From JAZKID01 sp965247525 (GTDB lineage Bacteria > Pseudomonadota > Alphaproteobacteria > Rhizobiales > UBA4765), in NCBI GenBank assembly GCA_965247525.1, contig OZ252015.1, positions 186,001 to 250,000 of the forward strand: DNA of 64,000 bases, written 5' to 3'. A program made the position numbers and the translations under genes. Below the pieces are notes generated by a model, which was not told where the DNA came from, did no database searches, and saw only the letters and a program-made list of their open reading frames with translations. Shown here piece by piece: positions 1-7,618 of this stretch. Numbering within the stretch: position 1 is the stretch's first letter; each line of letters begins with the position of its first letter.

Positions 1-32
1 TCAAGAAAGCGCCTGTAGTCGGTATCGCTCAT
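1..32 (-). CDS. Start of an unidentified gene (truncated by window edge)
   Basis: An ATG at 32-30 on the minus strand overlaps the TGA of cvpA in the ATGA arrangement typical of translationally coupled genes. It opens a frame reading M-S-D-T-D-Y-R-R-F-L before the window ends. In many alphaproteobacteria the gene after cvpA is purF, but these ten residues do not resemble a PurF start, so no function is assigned. The four-base overlap is the main support that this is a real gene start. Confidence 0.45.
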   Translation of the reverse strand, partial: MSDTDYRRFL

Positions 33-685
33 TCCGATGGCGGAGGATCGGCAAGATCGTCCATCTGCTCCTGATCGTCGGTTGAATAGCCTGCAGGCGG
101 TTTGGCCGGCGCGCCGGGCACGGTTGGTGTTTCAGGCTCAACAGCATCTGTCGGTTCGGCCTGTTGTTTACGTTTGTTTTTGATCTGGTTGATTGTTTCT
201 TCGGGATCTGTCGGAAGCTGGGCAAGGATCCAGTTGCCGGTCATGCGAAGGACAGGCAGCGCGCGCGCCTGGCGCACCCATGGCGGCTGTTTTTCTTCCT
301 GAACCAGCCAGTTAAAGAACAGCCAGCCGATGACAACAATGACAAGACCGCGAAACAGGCCAAACAGAAAACCGGCCGAGCGGTCCAGCGCGCCAACGCG
401 GCTGTCGAGAATGGCGTCAGAAATGCGCGCTGTAATCAGGCTGACGACAAGAAGCGTAATGAGAAATGCGCCAATCACCAGAATGGCGTCACCAATCAAT
501 GGCTGTGTAAACTGGGCTTGAAGAACAGGGCGAAGGCCGCTGTTGTAAGCAAGCAAGGCGGCGACTGCTGCCGCACCCCAGGATGCAATTGAAAGAACCT
601 CGCGGGTGAAACCGCGCATCAGCGCCAGAAACGCCGAAATGAGCATGATGACGATAAGAATAACGTCGAGAAGTGTAATCAGCAT
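29..685 (-). CDS. cvpA: CvpA family inner-membrane protein
   Basis: This is a 218-residue membrane protein of the CvpA family, named after colicin V production; its biochemical role is not settled. Four hydrophobic segments are visible at about residues 3-23, 33-51, 64-86 and 104-126. A hydrophilic tail rich in Pro, Asp and Glu follows and is longer than in the shortest family members. It lies 80 bases downstream of radA on the same strand and overlaps the next gene by four bases, so it probably belongs to a radA-led transcript. The ATG at 685-683 is the only start that keeps the first membrane segment intact. Confidence 0.9.
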   Translation of the reverse strand: MLITLLDVILIVIMLISAFLALMRGFTREVLSIASWGAAAVAALLAYNSGLRPVLQAQFTQPLIGDAILVIGAFLITLLVVSLITARISDAILDSRVGALDRSAGFLFGLFRGLVIVVIGWLFFNWLVQEEKQPPWVRQARALPVLRMTGNWILAQLPTDPEETINQIKNKRKQQAEPTDAVEPETPTVPGAPAKPPAGYSTDDQEQMDDLADPPPSE

Positions 686-765
686 TGAAATCCAGCATCC
701 TCCGCCGAAGCGGTACTAAAAGAACTCGTGTTGCTTATATCAAAAAATTGCCGCGCGACAAATCA

Positions 766-2199
766 TCAGCTGGCCTGTTTTGCCGCAGTTTGCAGGGTTT
801 TTACATTTTGTCCGTCGTTTTTTTGCGAACCGGCCATCAGCTCTGCCACCAACTGGCTTAAATCTTCAATCGCCATCAATGACAGCGATGTCTTTCCAGC
901 GTCGGCGGCGTTGGCTTTGGGAAGAAAAATGTTCGCGAAACCCAAGCGCTCCGCCTCGCGGATGCGCAAGGACGCATTGTTGACGGCGCGCACCGCACCC
1001 GTGAGACCAACCTCGCCAAAAAACACTGATTCTTTTGGCAGGGATTTTCCCGTGAGAGATGAGAGCAAAGCGGCCGCAACCGCAAGATCGGCGGCGGGCT
1101 CCGAAATGCGTAACCCCCCGGCGATTGTCAGATAGACATCATTCATCGCAAATTTGACACCGCAACGCGCTTCGAGCACCGCCAGAACCATCGCCAGACG
1201 ATTGCCATCCCAGCCGACCACAGTGCGCCGCGGGTTGCTGAGCGAGGACGGCGCGACGAGCGCCTGAATATCCACAAGCACCGGGCGCGTGCCTTCCACG
1301 CCCGCAAACACCGCCGTGCCCGGCGCTCCGCTTTCGGAACGGTCAAGAAACAATTCGGATGGATTGGCCACTTCAGAGAGGCCAAGACCCGTCATTTCAA
1401 ACAGGCCAATTTCATCGGTCGCGCCGAAGCGGTTTTTGACCGCGCGCAAAATACGAAAACGATGGCCGCTATCGCCTTCAAAATACATGACGGCATCGAC
1501 CATATGCTCGACCACACGCGGCCCGGCAATCTGCCCGTCTTTTGTGACATGGCCAACGAAAATAAGCGCCGCGCCGGACTGTTTTGCAAAACGGATCAAT
1601 GATTGCGATGATGTGCGTACCTGAGAAACGGTTCCAGGCGCGCTTTCAATCTGTTCTGTCCACATGGTCTGAATCGAATCAATGATCACCAATTGCGGCG
1701 GTTTGCCCTGTTGTAAGGTTGCGAGAATATTCTCGACAGATGTCTCGGCCGCAAGATCGACAGGCGCATCAGCAAGGCCAAGCCGTTCGGCGCGCAAGCG
1801 GATCTGCGCAACGGCCTCTTCGCCAGAAATGTAAACAACGCGGTCGCCATTTCTGGCAATGCGCGCCGCGGCCTGAACCAGCAATGTCGATTTGCCGATG
1901 CCGGGATCGCCGCCGATTAATACTGCCGAGCCTTGAACGAAACCGCCACCGGTGACGCGGTCGAGCTCCGACATGCCGCTGACAAGGCGGGGCGGCGTAT
2001 CGTTTATGCCGGACAGGCTTTCAAGTGCTACGGCGCGGCCTTTTTTGACCGTACGCGAGGCGGGGGCAGCGGCAATGCCGCTGCCAGCAACCTCTTCAAC
2101 AATAGAATTCCATGAATGGCAGGCATCGCATTTGCCTGACCATTTCGACGAGACGTCGCCGCACACCTGACAGACAAATTGGGAACGTGATTTGGCCAT
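766..2199 (-). CDS. radA: DNA repair protein RadA
   Basis: RadA (Sms) is a RecA-like ATPase that helps branch migration and processing of recombination intermediates. The 477-residue protein starts with a four-cysteine zinc finger (C10, C13, C24, C27). It continues with a Walker A motif GGDPGIGKST, the RadA-specific KNRFG motif, and a Lon-protease-like C-terminal domain. The start at 2199 is chosen because MAKSRSQFVCQVCG is the usual family start. The open frame extends 27 codons further upstream, but that stretch overlaps the divergent pilin gene and resembles nothing. Confidence 0.96.
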   Translation of the reverse strand: MAKSRSQFVCQVCGDVSSKWSGKCDACHSWNSIVEEVAGSGIAAAPASRTVKKGRAVALESLSGINDTPPRLVSGMSELDRVTGGGFVQGSAVLIGGDPGIGKSTLLVQAAARIARNGDRVVYISGEEAVAQIRLRAERLGLADAPVDLAAETSVENILATLQQGKPPQLVIIDSIQTMWTEQIESAPGTVSQVRTSSQSLIRFAKQSGAALIFVGHVTKDGQIAGPRVVEHMVDAVMYFEGDSGHRFRILRAVKNRFGATDEIGLFEMTGLGLSEVANPSELFLDRSESGAPGTAVFAGVEGTRPVLVDIQALVAPSSLSNPRRTVVGWDGNRLAMVLAVLEARCGVKFAMNDVYLTIAGGLRISEPAADLAVAAALLSSLTGKSLPKESVFFGEVGLTGAVRAVNNASLRIREAERLGFANIFLPKANAADAGKTSLSLMAIEDLSQLVAELMAGSQKNDGQNVKTLQTAAKQAS

Positions 2200-2278
2200 A
2201 TCTGCCACATACCTTTGTAAATTTATATTAACTTTTGCAGTATATAATGCGTCAAAGCTATAAAAAAAGGCATTGTAC

Positions 2279-2488
2279 ATGCGTACTCTTCTGCAAAGGC
2301 AGGCTGGACTCGTTCAACGATTTCTTCAAGATGAAGAGGCCGCCACTGCAATAGAATACGGGCTGATTGCCGCAGGTATCGCCGTTGTTATTATTACGGC
2401 GGTCAATCTTGTTGGTACAAACCTCTCCAGTATTTTTGGAAAAACAGCATGTCTTATCGATTCCCCAAGCAAAATCGGAACCTGCTAA
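2279..2488 (+). CDS. Flp/Fap-type pilin, short form
   Basis: This 69-residue protein resembles Flp pilins, the type IVb pilin subunits assembled by Tad machinery. After a short basic leader it carries A-T-A-I-E-Y-G-L-I (residues 22-30) followed by a hydrophobic helix, the classic Flp core with Glu at mature position +5. The residue before the expected prepilin-peptidase cut is Ala21 instead of the usual Gly. Two cysteines lie in the short C-terminal tail. An AAAGG ribosome binding site sits eight bases before the ATG at 2279; an in-frame TTG at 2273 is less likely. The gene is divergent from radA and convergent with alr, with no tad genes nearby. Confidence 0.8.
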   Translation: MRTLLQRQAGLVQRFLQDEEAATAIEYGLIAAGIAVVIITAVNLVGTNLSSIFGKTACLIDSPSKIGTC

Positions 2489-2508
2489 ATTTTTTAAAAA
2501 ACAGAGAT

Positions 2509-3564
2509 TTATATATAAATTTTTGAATGGCGTTTCCCAAGGCTGGTCATCACTTCATAACCTATTGTTTTGAGACGGCTGGCAACCGCATCAATGGGCA
2601 GTGTATTTCCGATAATTTCAACTTTATCTCCGCGTAAGGGCGGCGTCTGTGCGTCTGTCACATCAACAGTGACGAGATCCATTGAGACGCGACCGACGAC
2701 TGGATAAAGCGCGCCACTCCATGCGATTTGGCCGCCGTCATCGTTCATGCTGCTGGCGCTTCGCAGAAATCCGTCGGCATAGCCTATTGATAAGGTGGCA
2801 ATAAGACTGTCGCGCTGTGCCGTCCATATTCCATTATAACCGACCGTTTCGCCCTGTGCGATTTTCGACGTCTGGATCACAGGCGCAGTGAGGCTGATGA
2901 CATTCTGCATGGGATTGGGCGCAGAGGGTGTTGGGTTGCCACCATAAAGCGCATAGCCGGGGCGAACCAGATCATAAAACGGCATCTCTTTCAGAAAAAT
3001 GCCCGATGAGTTTGCAAGACTGGCATTGACGGTAGGAAAAACGGAGCGGGCGTTTTCAAAACGCTCAATCTGCTGACGGTTACGCTTGTCATCATGAACT
3101 TCGCTGGCAATAAAATGCGACATCAGAAGTTGAGGCTTGAAATTTCTAAATTGTGAAAGGTTTTGCGGCTTTACGCCAAGGCGGTTGATACCCGTATCGA
3201 CCTGTAATGCGAAAGCATGACTGGAAGCGTGTCGCGTCCATTCGGCAAGCTCACTTTCACTACCAATGACAGGGCGAAGATTGTGCTTCGTATAGGTCGA
3301 TCCATCGCCGGGCAACATGCCGTTCAGAATGTAAATGGTCGCGGTGGAGCAAAGCTCACGAAGCGCGATCCCTTCAGACAGATGCGCAACAAAAAAGGTG
3401 TGGCATCCGGCTTTCAAAAGTGCTGTTGCAACAGGTGCCATGCCGCAGCCATACGCATCGGCCTTGATGACGGCCGAACATTCGGAATTGCCGATTTTGG
3501 TTTGAAGGATAGTCCAGTTGGCCGTGATCGCTTCAAGCGAAATATTAAGTTCATAAAAGGCCAT
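2509..3564 (-). CDS. alr: Alanine racemase
   Basis: This pyridoxal-phosphate enzyme converts L- to D-alanine for peptidoglycan. The 351-residue protein has the fold type III layout. Lys34, in AVIKADAYGCG, is the expected PLP-binding lysine. Tyr243, in VGYNGIWTA, is the expected second catalytic base from the C-terminal barrel region. Length is normal for the family. A TAGGT-like ribosome binding site precedes the ATG. The gene lies between dnaB and radA, a common alphaproteobacterial order, but here a pilin gene on the opposite strand separates it from each neighbour. Confidence 0.93.
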   Translation of the reverse strand: MAFYELNISLEAITANWTILQTKIGNSECSAVIKADAYGCGMAPVATALLKAGCHTFFVAHLSEGIALRELCSTATIYILNGMLPGDGSTYTKHNLRPVIGSESELAEWTRHASSHAFALQVDTGINRLGVKPQNLSQFRNFKPQLLMSHFIASEVHDDKRNRQQIERFENARSVFPTVNASLANSSGIFLKEMPFYDLVRPGYALYGGNPTPSAPNPMQNVISLTAPVIQTSKIAQGETVGYNGIWTAQRDSLIATLSIGYADGFLRSASSMNDDGGQIAWSGALYPVVGRVSMDLVTVDVTDAQTPPLRGDKVEIIGNTLPIDAVASRLKTIGYEVMTSLGKRHSKIYI

Positions 3565-3715
3565 GTATTCTTACCTAAAATTATATCGCAAACGAACAGC
3601 TTTCAAAGATTTTCGAAGAGATGACTCTGTATTCCACTCAGGGCACAAAACACTATTAGTATACTTTTAAATACTTTTTATTATTGTATTTGCAACCAAA
3701 TAAGGGATCGATGAA

Positions 3716-4273
3716 ATGATAACCTTTTTTAATTGGAAAATATGCAAAGCATTACTATGTTGTAAAAAGGGCGTTACAGCCGTTGAATATGGACTTATCG
3801 CTAGTGGAATTGCACTAACAATTATTCCAGCTGTTTTGACAACCGGCATAAATATCCAAGCTGTCTTTGGTAAAGCAGGTGATGGGTTAGCTACAATAGA
3901 AGCATGGCCAAATTCTACAACATTTTCTTTTATAAACGGCAATCAGTTTTTGATGGCTGGTATCGGTGCAATCACAAAGGATTTGCTGATGCGAAAACTA
4001 TCTGCAGAAGGACTTTCTCCATATAAAGTCACTGCATCAGACAACGTTTCTATGAATATTCAAGGCCTGACGGTTGAAGACATCCTTGCAATGCGTGGAG
4101 GTGCCAATTCGATATTATTCAGGAATTTTAATGGGGCAGGTGTTACATTCAATGGTACACCACCGCCTGGCGGCAGTATTTCAAGCAGTACAGCAAGTGG
4201 GATTACAACTTACAATTATCTAAATTCTGGTGGTGCAATTCTTGCAACTGTCACTTGCGTCTATTGCACTTAA
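3716..4273 (+). CDS. Flp-type pilin with a long C-terminal extension
   Basis: The N-terminus is Flp-like: a basic leader ending in K-K-G19, then V-T-A-V-E-Y-G-L-I and a hydrophobic helix. Prepilin peptidase cleavage after Gly19 would place Glu24 at +5. Unlike ordinary Flp pilins of 50-70 residues this protein has 185. About 130 extra residues are rich in Gly, Ser, Thr and Asn and end in C-V-Y-C-T, so it may be a minor pilin or pseudopilin with an exposed domain. AAGGG lies nine bases before the ATG. An earlier ATG at 3711 stops after two codons. The gene looks AT-rich beside its core neighbours, which suggests transfer or relaxed selection. Confidence 0.72.
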   Translation: MITFFNWKICKALLCCKKGVTAVEYGLIASGIALTIIPAVLTTGINIQAVFGKAGDGLATIEAWPNSTTFSFINGNQFLMAGIGAITKDLLMRKLSAEGLSPYKVTASDNVSMNIQGLTVEDILAMRGGANSILFRNFNGAGVTFNGTPPPGGSISSSTASGITTYNYLNSGGAILATVTCVYCT

Positions 4274-4288
4274 ATTCGTACTGTAAAT

Positions 4289-5773
4289 TTACATCCTCGT
4301 CGGCAAACGATCGGCCTGTGCCAGATTTGAAAAACGCGTGAACGCGGCATCAAATTGAAGGTTGACCGTGCCGGTGGGCCCGTGACGCTGTTTGCCGATA
4401 ATCACTTCCGCTTTGCCAAAAACATTGGCCATTTCATCCTGCCAGGCAATGTGCTCAGGCGTGCCGGGGCGGGGCTCTTTGTTTTTGAGGTAATACTCTT
4501 CGCGGTAAACGAACATGACGACGTCGGCATCCTGCTCGATCGAGCCAGATTCGCGAAGATCGGAGAGTTGCGGGCGTTTGTCGTCGCGGCTTTCGACCTG
4601 ACGCGAGAGCTGCGACAAAGCAAGCACTGGCACGTTCAATTCTTTTGCCAGCGCTTTGAGGCCTGTTGTAATTTCAGTAACCTCCTGCACGCGGTTGTCG
4701 CTTTTGCGCGAAGAGCCAGTCATCAGCTGCAAATAGTCTATGACCAAAACGTCGAGACCACGCTGGCGTTTCAGGCGGCGTGCACGCGCGGCAAGCTGGG
4801 CAATTGAAAGGCCGCCGGTCTGGTCGATATAAAGCGGGATGGCCTGCATCTCCTGCGACGCCGTGACAACGCGTGCGAACTCGCTCTCGTCAATTTTACC
4901 GCGGCGGATACGCTCGGACGACACTTCCGATTGCTCCGAGATAATACGCGTTGCCAGCTGCTCGGCCGACATTTCGAGCGAGAAAAAACCGATGATGCCG
5001 CCATCAAGCGTTTTAATATTGCCGTTGGCCTCTTCGCCGCTTTTATAGGCTTTTGCGATATTAAAGGCCATATTCGTCGCCAGCGCCGTTTTGCCCATGC
5101 CGGGACGGCCTGCCAGAATAATCAAGTCGGAGGACTGAAGACCGCCCATGCGCTCATCGAGGTCCGCAAGGCCGGAAGCAATACCCGACAGATGGCCTGA
5201 GCGTTGATAGGCGTTTGACGCCATCTCAATGGCTGTCGTCAGCGCTTGGCTGAAACGCTGGAATCCGCCGTCATATTTGCCGGTTTCGGCAAGTTCATAG
5301 AGCTGCTTTTCTGTGTTTTCTATCTGTTGTGAAGGGCTGACATCAATTGGCGCGTCGTAAGACGTATTGACGAGGTCTTCGCCAATGCCGATGAGGGCGC
5401 GGCGTTGCGCAAGTTCGTAAACCGTGCGGCCATAATCAGCCGCGTTGATAATGGACGTCGCTTCGCCAGCAAGAAGACCAAGATATTTTGGAACGTCGAT
5501 ATCGTACACCTGGTCCTGCGGAAGAAATGTTTTGACCGTGACAGGCGTTGCAAGTTTGTTGGCGCGGATCAGTGATGACACAATTTCAAAAATGCGCTGA
5601 TGCAGCGGATCATGAAAGTGCTGCGGCTGCAAAAAATCGGAGACGCGATCAAAGCTTTCATTGTTGACAAGAATTGCACCCAGCAATGCCTGCTCTGCCT
5701 CAATGTTGTGCGGGACTGTGCGGTAGTTTCGCTCAAGGTTTTCGTGCAGGCGGCGAATGGCAGGTTCAGACAT
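4289..5773 (-). CDS. dnaB: Replicative DNA helicase DnaB
   Basis: DnaB is the hexameric 5'-3' helicase that drives the replication fork. The 494-residue protein has the N-terminal DnaB domain (PHNIEAEQALLGAILVN near residue 21) and a RecA-like C-terminal domain with Walker A GRPGMGKT at 222-229. The VIDYLQLM Walker B and the LSQLSRQVE segment are also present. Length is typical and no intein is present. It follows rplI across a 241-base gap that holds the rplI terminator, so dnaB probably has its own promoter there. Confidence 0.96.
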   Translation of the reverse strand: MSEPAIRRLHENLERNYRTVPHNIEAEQALLGAILVNNESFDRVSDFLQPQHFHDPLHQRIFEIVSSLIRANKLATPVTVKTFLPQDQVYDIDVPKYLGLLAGEATSIINAADYGRTVYELAQRRALIGIGEDLVNTSYDAPIDVSPSQQIENTEKQLYELAETGKYDGGFQRFSQALTTAIEMASNAYQRSGHLSGIASGLADLDERMGGLQSSDLIILAGRPGMGKTALATNMAFNIAKAYKSGEEANGNIKTLDGGIIGFFSLEMSAEQLATRIISEQSEVSSERIRRGKIDESEFARVVTASQEMQAIPLYIDQTGGLSIAQLAARARRLKRQRGLDVLVIDYLQLMTGSSRKSDNRVQEVTEITTGLKALAKELNVPVLALSQLSRQVESRDDKRPQLSDLRESGSIEQDADVVMFVYREEYYLKNKEPRPGTPEHIAWQDEMANVFGKAEVIIGKQRHGPTGTVNLQFDAAFTRFSNLAQADRLPTRM

Positions 5774-5963
5774 TGAAAACTTTTCTGTTCAAGAGAGCGG
5801 AAGTTACCACTACAAACGTGAAAGAAAAGTGTTGAATCGATTTGTTCTCAATATCAACAGGCAAACAAAAATGCGCGATCAATTCGTTTTAAAAGTTGAC
5901 TCTGATTTTGCATATTAAATTCATAGACGAATGATTTGCATTTCAAAATTGCAAATTACAAAC

Positions 5964-5988
5964 AAAAAAAACCACGCATGAAGCGTGG
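5964..5988 (-). terminator. Rho-independent terminator of rpsF-rpsR-rplI
   Basis: On the minus strand CCACGC, a five-base loop and GCGTGG are followed directly by a run of eight T residues. It begins 26 bases beyond the rplI stop codon, where a terminator for the ribosomal protein operon is expected. Confidence 0.9.
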
Positions 5989-6014
5989 CTTTTAGATTGT
6001 GTTTTTGTTTCAGT

Positions 6015-6620
6015 TTATGCTGCTGATGCTTCGTCCGCATTTGCATCATCACCATCTTCACCAGGTGCTTTTTCGAACAGAGCTTCAGCGCTTAATGCGG
6101 CTTGTGCTTTTTGTTCGTCATCATCACTGCGCCGCTTGGTCAGGTCTTCACCTTTTTCCTGGCGCTTGGCTTCGTCAGCACTACGGGCGATGTTAATCGT
6201 GACCGTAATATCAACTTCAGGATGCGGCTGGATCACCACTTTGTGCATGCCGATGATTTTCAGCGGTGCGTTCAGCTGAACCTGTGTCCGCTCAACCTTG
6301 TCTTTGTCGGTTGAAGCCAGTTCAGCGATATCGCGTGATGTCACTGAGCCGTAAAGCTGGCCGGTTTCAGACGCCTGACGAATGACAACAAACGTTTTGC
6401 CGTCAATCTTCTTGCCTGTTTTTGCAGCTTCCGCTTTCGCTTCTTCATTGCGTTTTTCAAGCTCAGCGCGCTGGGCTTCAAACTTCTTCTTGTTGTCTTC
6501 GTTGGCACGAAGCGCTTTGCCGCGTGGCAGAAGGAAATTGCGCGCATAACCGTTTTTCACTTTTACGGTTTCGCCCATTTTGCCAATGCGGCCGACGCGT
6601 TCGAGAAGGATAACTTCCAT
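6015..6620 (-). CDS. rplI: 50S ribosomal protein bL9
   Basis: bL9 binds 23S rRNA near the L1 stalk. The protein opens with MEVILLERVGRIGKMG and the strongly conserved NGYARNFLLPRGKA segment, followed by the long connecting helix and the C-terminal domain. At 201 residues it is longer than the 149-residue E. coli protein. The excess is an acidic, alanine-rich C-terminal tail rich in Asp and Glu, an extension also found in other alphaproteobacteria. It is the last gene of rpsF-rpsR-rplI, 13 bases after rpsR. Confidence 0.96.
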   Translation of the reverse strand: MEVILLERVGRIGKMGETVKVKNGYARNFLLPRGKALRANEDNKKKFEAQRAELEKRNEEAKAEAAKTGKKIDGKTFVVIRQASETGQLYGSVTSRDIAELASTDKDKVERTQVQLNAPLKIIGMHKVVIQPHPEVDITVTINIARSADEAKRQEKGEDLTKRRSDDDEQKAQAALSAEALFEKAPGEDGDDANADEASAA

Positions 6621-6633
6621 AACTATGCGCTCC

Positions 6634-6870
6634 TTATTTCACAACATACGGCAGCAGGCCAAGAAAGCGTGCGCGCTTGATGGCTTGCGCCAGTTCACGC
6701 TGCTTCTTGTTGCAGACCGAGGTAATACGTGCAGGGATGATCTTGCCGCGCTCGGAAATATGGCGCTGCAAAAGTTTGACATCCTTGTAATCGATTTTCG
6801 GCGCATTTGGCCCGGTAAACGGGCAGCTTTTCTTGCGACGAAAGAACGGGCGGCGTGCTGGCGCGCTCAT
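6634..6870 (-). CDS. rpsR: 30S ribosomal protein bS18
   Basis: bS18 pairs with bS6 on the platform of the small subunit. The 78-residue protein has the conserved core DYKDVKLLQRHISERGKI and the C-terminal KRARFLGLLPYV signature. Its start codon overlaps the end of rpsF by four bases, so translation of the two partners is probably coupled. Confidence 0.96.
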   Translation of the reverse strand: MSAPARRPFFRRKKSCPFTGPNAPKIDYKDVKLLQRHISERGKIIPARITSVCNKKQRELAQAIKRARFLGLLPYVVK

Positions 6871-7337
6871 GCTGAAGTCCTTTCACTGTCTGAATTGTCA
6901 TTGTCGCGCGGACGCGACGGACGGCGCTCGCCTCTGTCACGGTCACCACGGTCGCGGTCGCCGCGATCACGGTCGCCACCACCAAATGAACGCTCGCCGC
7001 GGTCGTCATCGCGGTCACGGCGCTGCAGAACAGCCGATGGACCGTCTTCATGCGCTTCGACGCGGATGGTGAGATAGCGAAGAACATCTTCGTTCAGCTT
7101 TAACTGGCGTTCCATTTCAGCAATGGCCGCCCATTCAGCATCAATGTTCATGAAAACATAATGCGCTTTACGGTTTTTGTTCATGCGAAATGTCAGGGTG
7201 CGAAGACCCCAGCTTTCCGTTTTGCTGACTTTGCCGCCTGCTTTTTCAATCAGGCCTTTCATCTCTTCGCCAATGGCTTCAACGGCCTGTGGGGCCGCAT
7301 CCGGGCGAACGAGGAAGGTATGCTCATAAAGAGCCAT
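6867..7337 (-). CDS. rpsF: 30S ribosomal protein bS6 with Arg-Asp-rich tail
   Basis: bS6 binds the central domain of 16S rRNA together with bS18. The first ~105 residues are a normal S6 domain starting MALYEHTFLVRPD. The last ~50 residues are a low-complexity tail in which R-G-D-R-D-type units repeat and end in Asn, Ser and Glu. Many alphaproteobacterial S6 proteins have charged tails, but this one is notably repetitive. An AAGGA ribosome binding site precedes the ATG. The gene heads the rpsF-rpsR-rplI operon. Confidence 0.95.
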   Translation of the reverse strand: MALYEHTFLVRPDAAPQAVEAIGEEMKGLIEKAGGKVSKTESWGLRTLTFRMNKNRKAHYVFMNIDAEWAAIAEMERQLKLNEDVLRYLTIRVEAHEDGPSAVLQRRDRDDDRGERSFGGGDRDRGDRDRGDRDRGERRPSRPRDNDNSDSERTSA

Positions 7338-7473
7338 GGGATCGTTCCTTTCTGTTCAAAAGATCCTGACGCAGAGCCTCCTCGAACCGGAAAGGTTCGA
7401 AAAACAGTCTCGAAAGAGCGAAAGCCTGAGTGCAACCTTCAAAATTGAAAGTCCTGAAACATGCCGTTTCAGG
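7338..7473 (-). promoter_or_regulatory. Structured 5' leader of the rpsF operon
   Basis: The 281 bases between rpsF and the divergent fabD hold two perfect inverted repeats on the rpsF side. One is a 7-bp stem with a five-base loop (7382-7400, TCGAACC/GGTTCGA); the other is an 8-bp stem with a five-base loop (7453-7473, CCTGAAAC/GTTTCAGG). Bacterial rpsF leaders are known to bind the S6:S18 complex for feedback control. These hairpins are candidates for that element, but I cannot match the published consensus by eye. Confidence 0.4.
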
Positions 7474-7618
7474 TCACCCATCCAGCCCCCGGTCAGGGTC
7501 GATAGAAGATTTTCTACGCGTGATCCCCTTGAAAAGCAAGCAGAGTTGCTGCGATCTCTTGTCGCGATCTTGACATAAATGCGTGGCTGAAGTCCCTAGC
7601 AACTTCAAGGACAAGTTT

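Noticed and set aside
1..225. A 74-codon minus-strand frame rich in Arg, Pro and Gln
   Set aside because: It lies in another frame over the cvpA tail and has no start signal or recognisable sequence.
4282..4293. Palindrome TGTAAATTTACA across the dnaB stop codon
   Set aside because: Short, AT-rich and without a T run or a nearby promoter; it can arise by chance.
7383..7578. Plus-strand frame across the rpsF leader and the fabD upstream region
   Set aside because: It translates structured leader DNA, has no ribosome binding site and looks like noise.
7570..7602. TTGACA at 7570 as a fabD promoter
   Set aside because: No acceptable -10 lies 16-18 bases further on.
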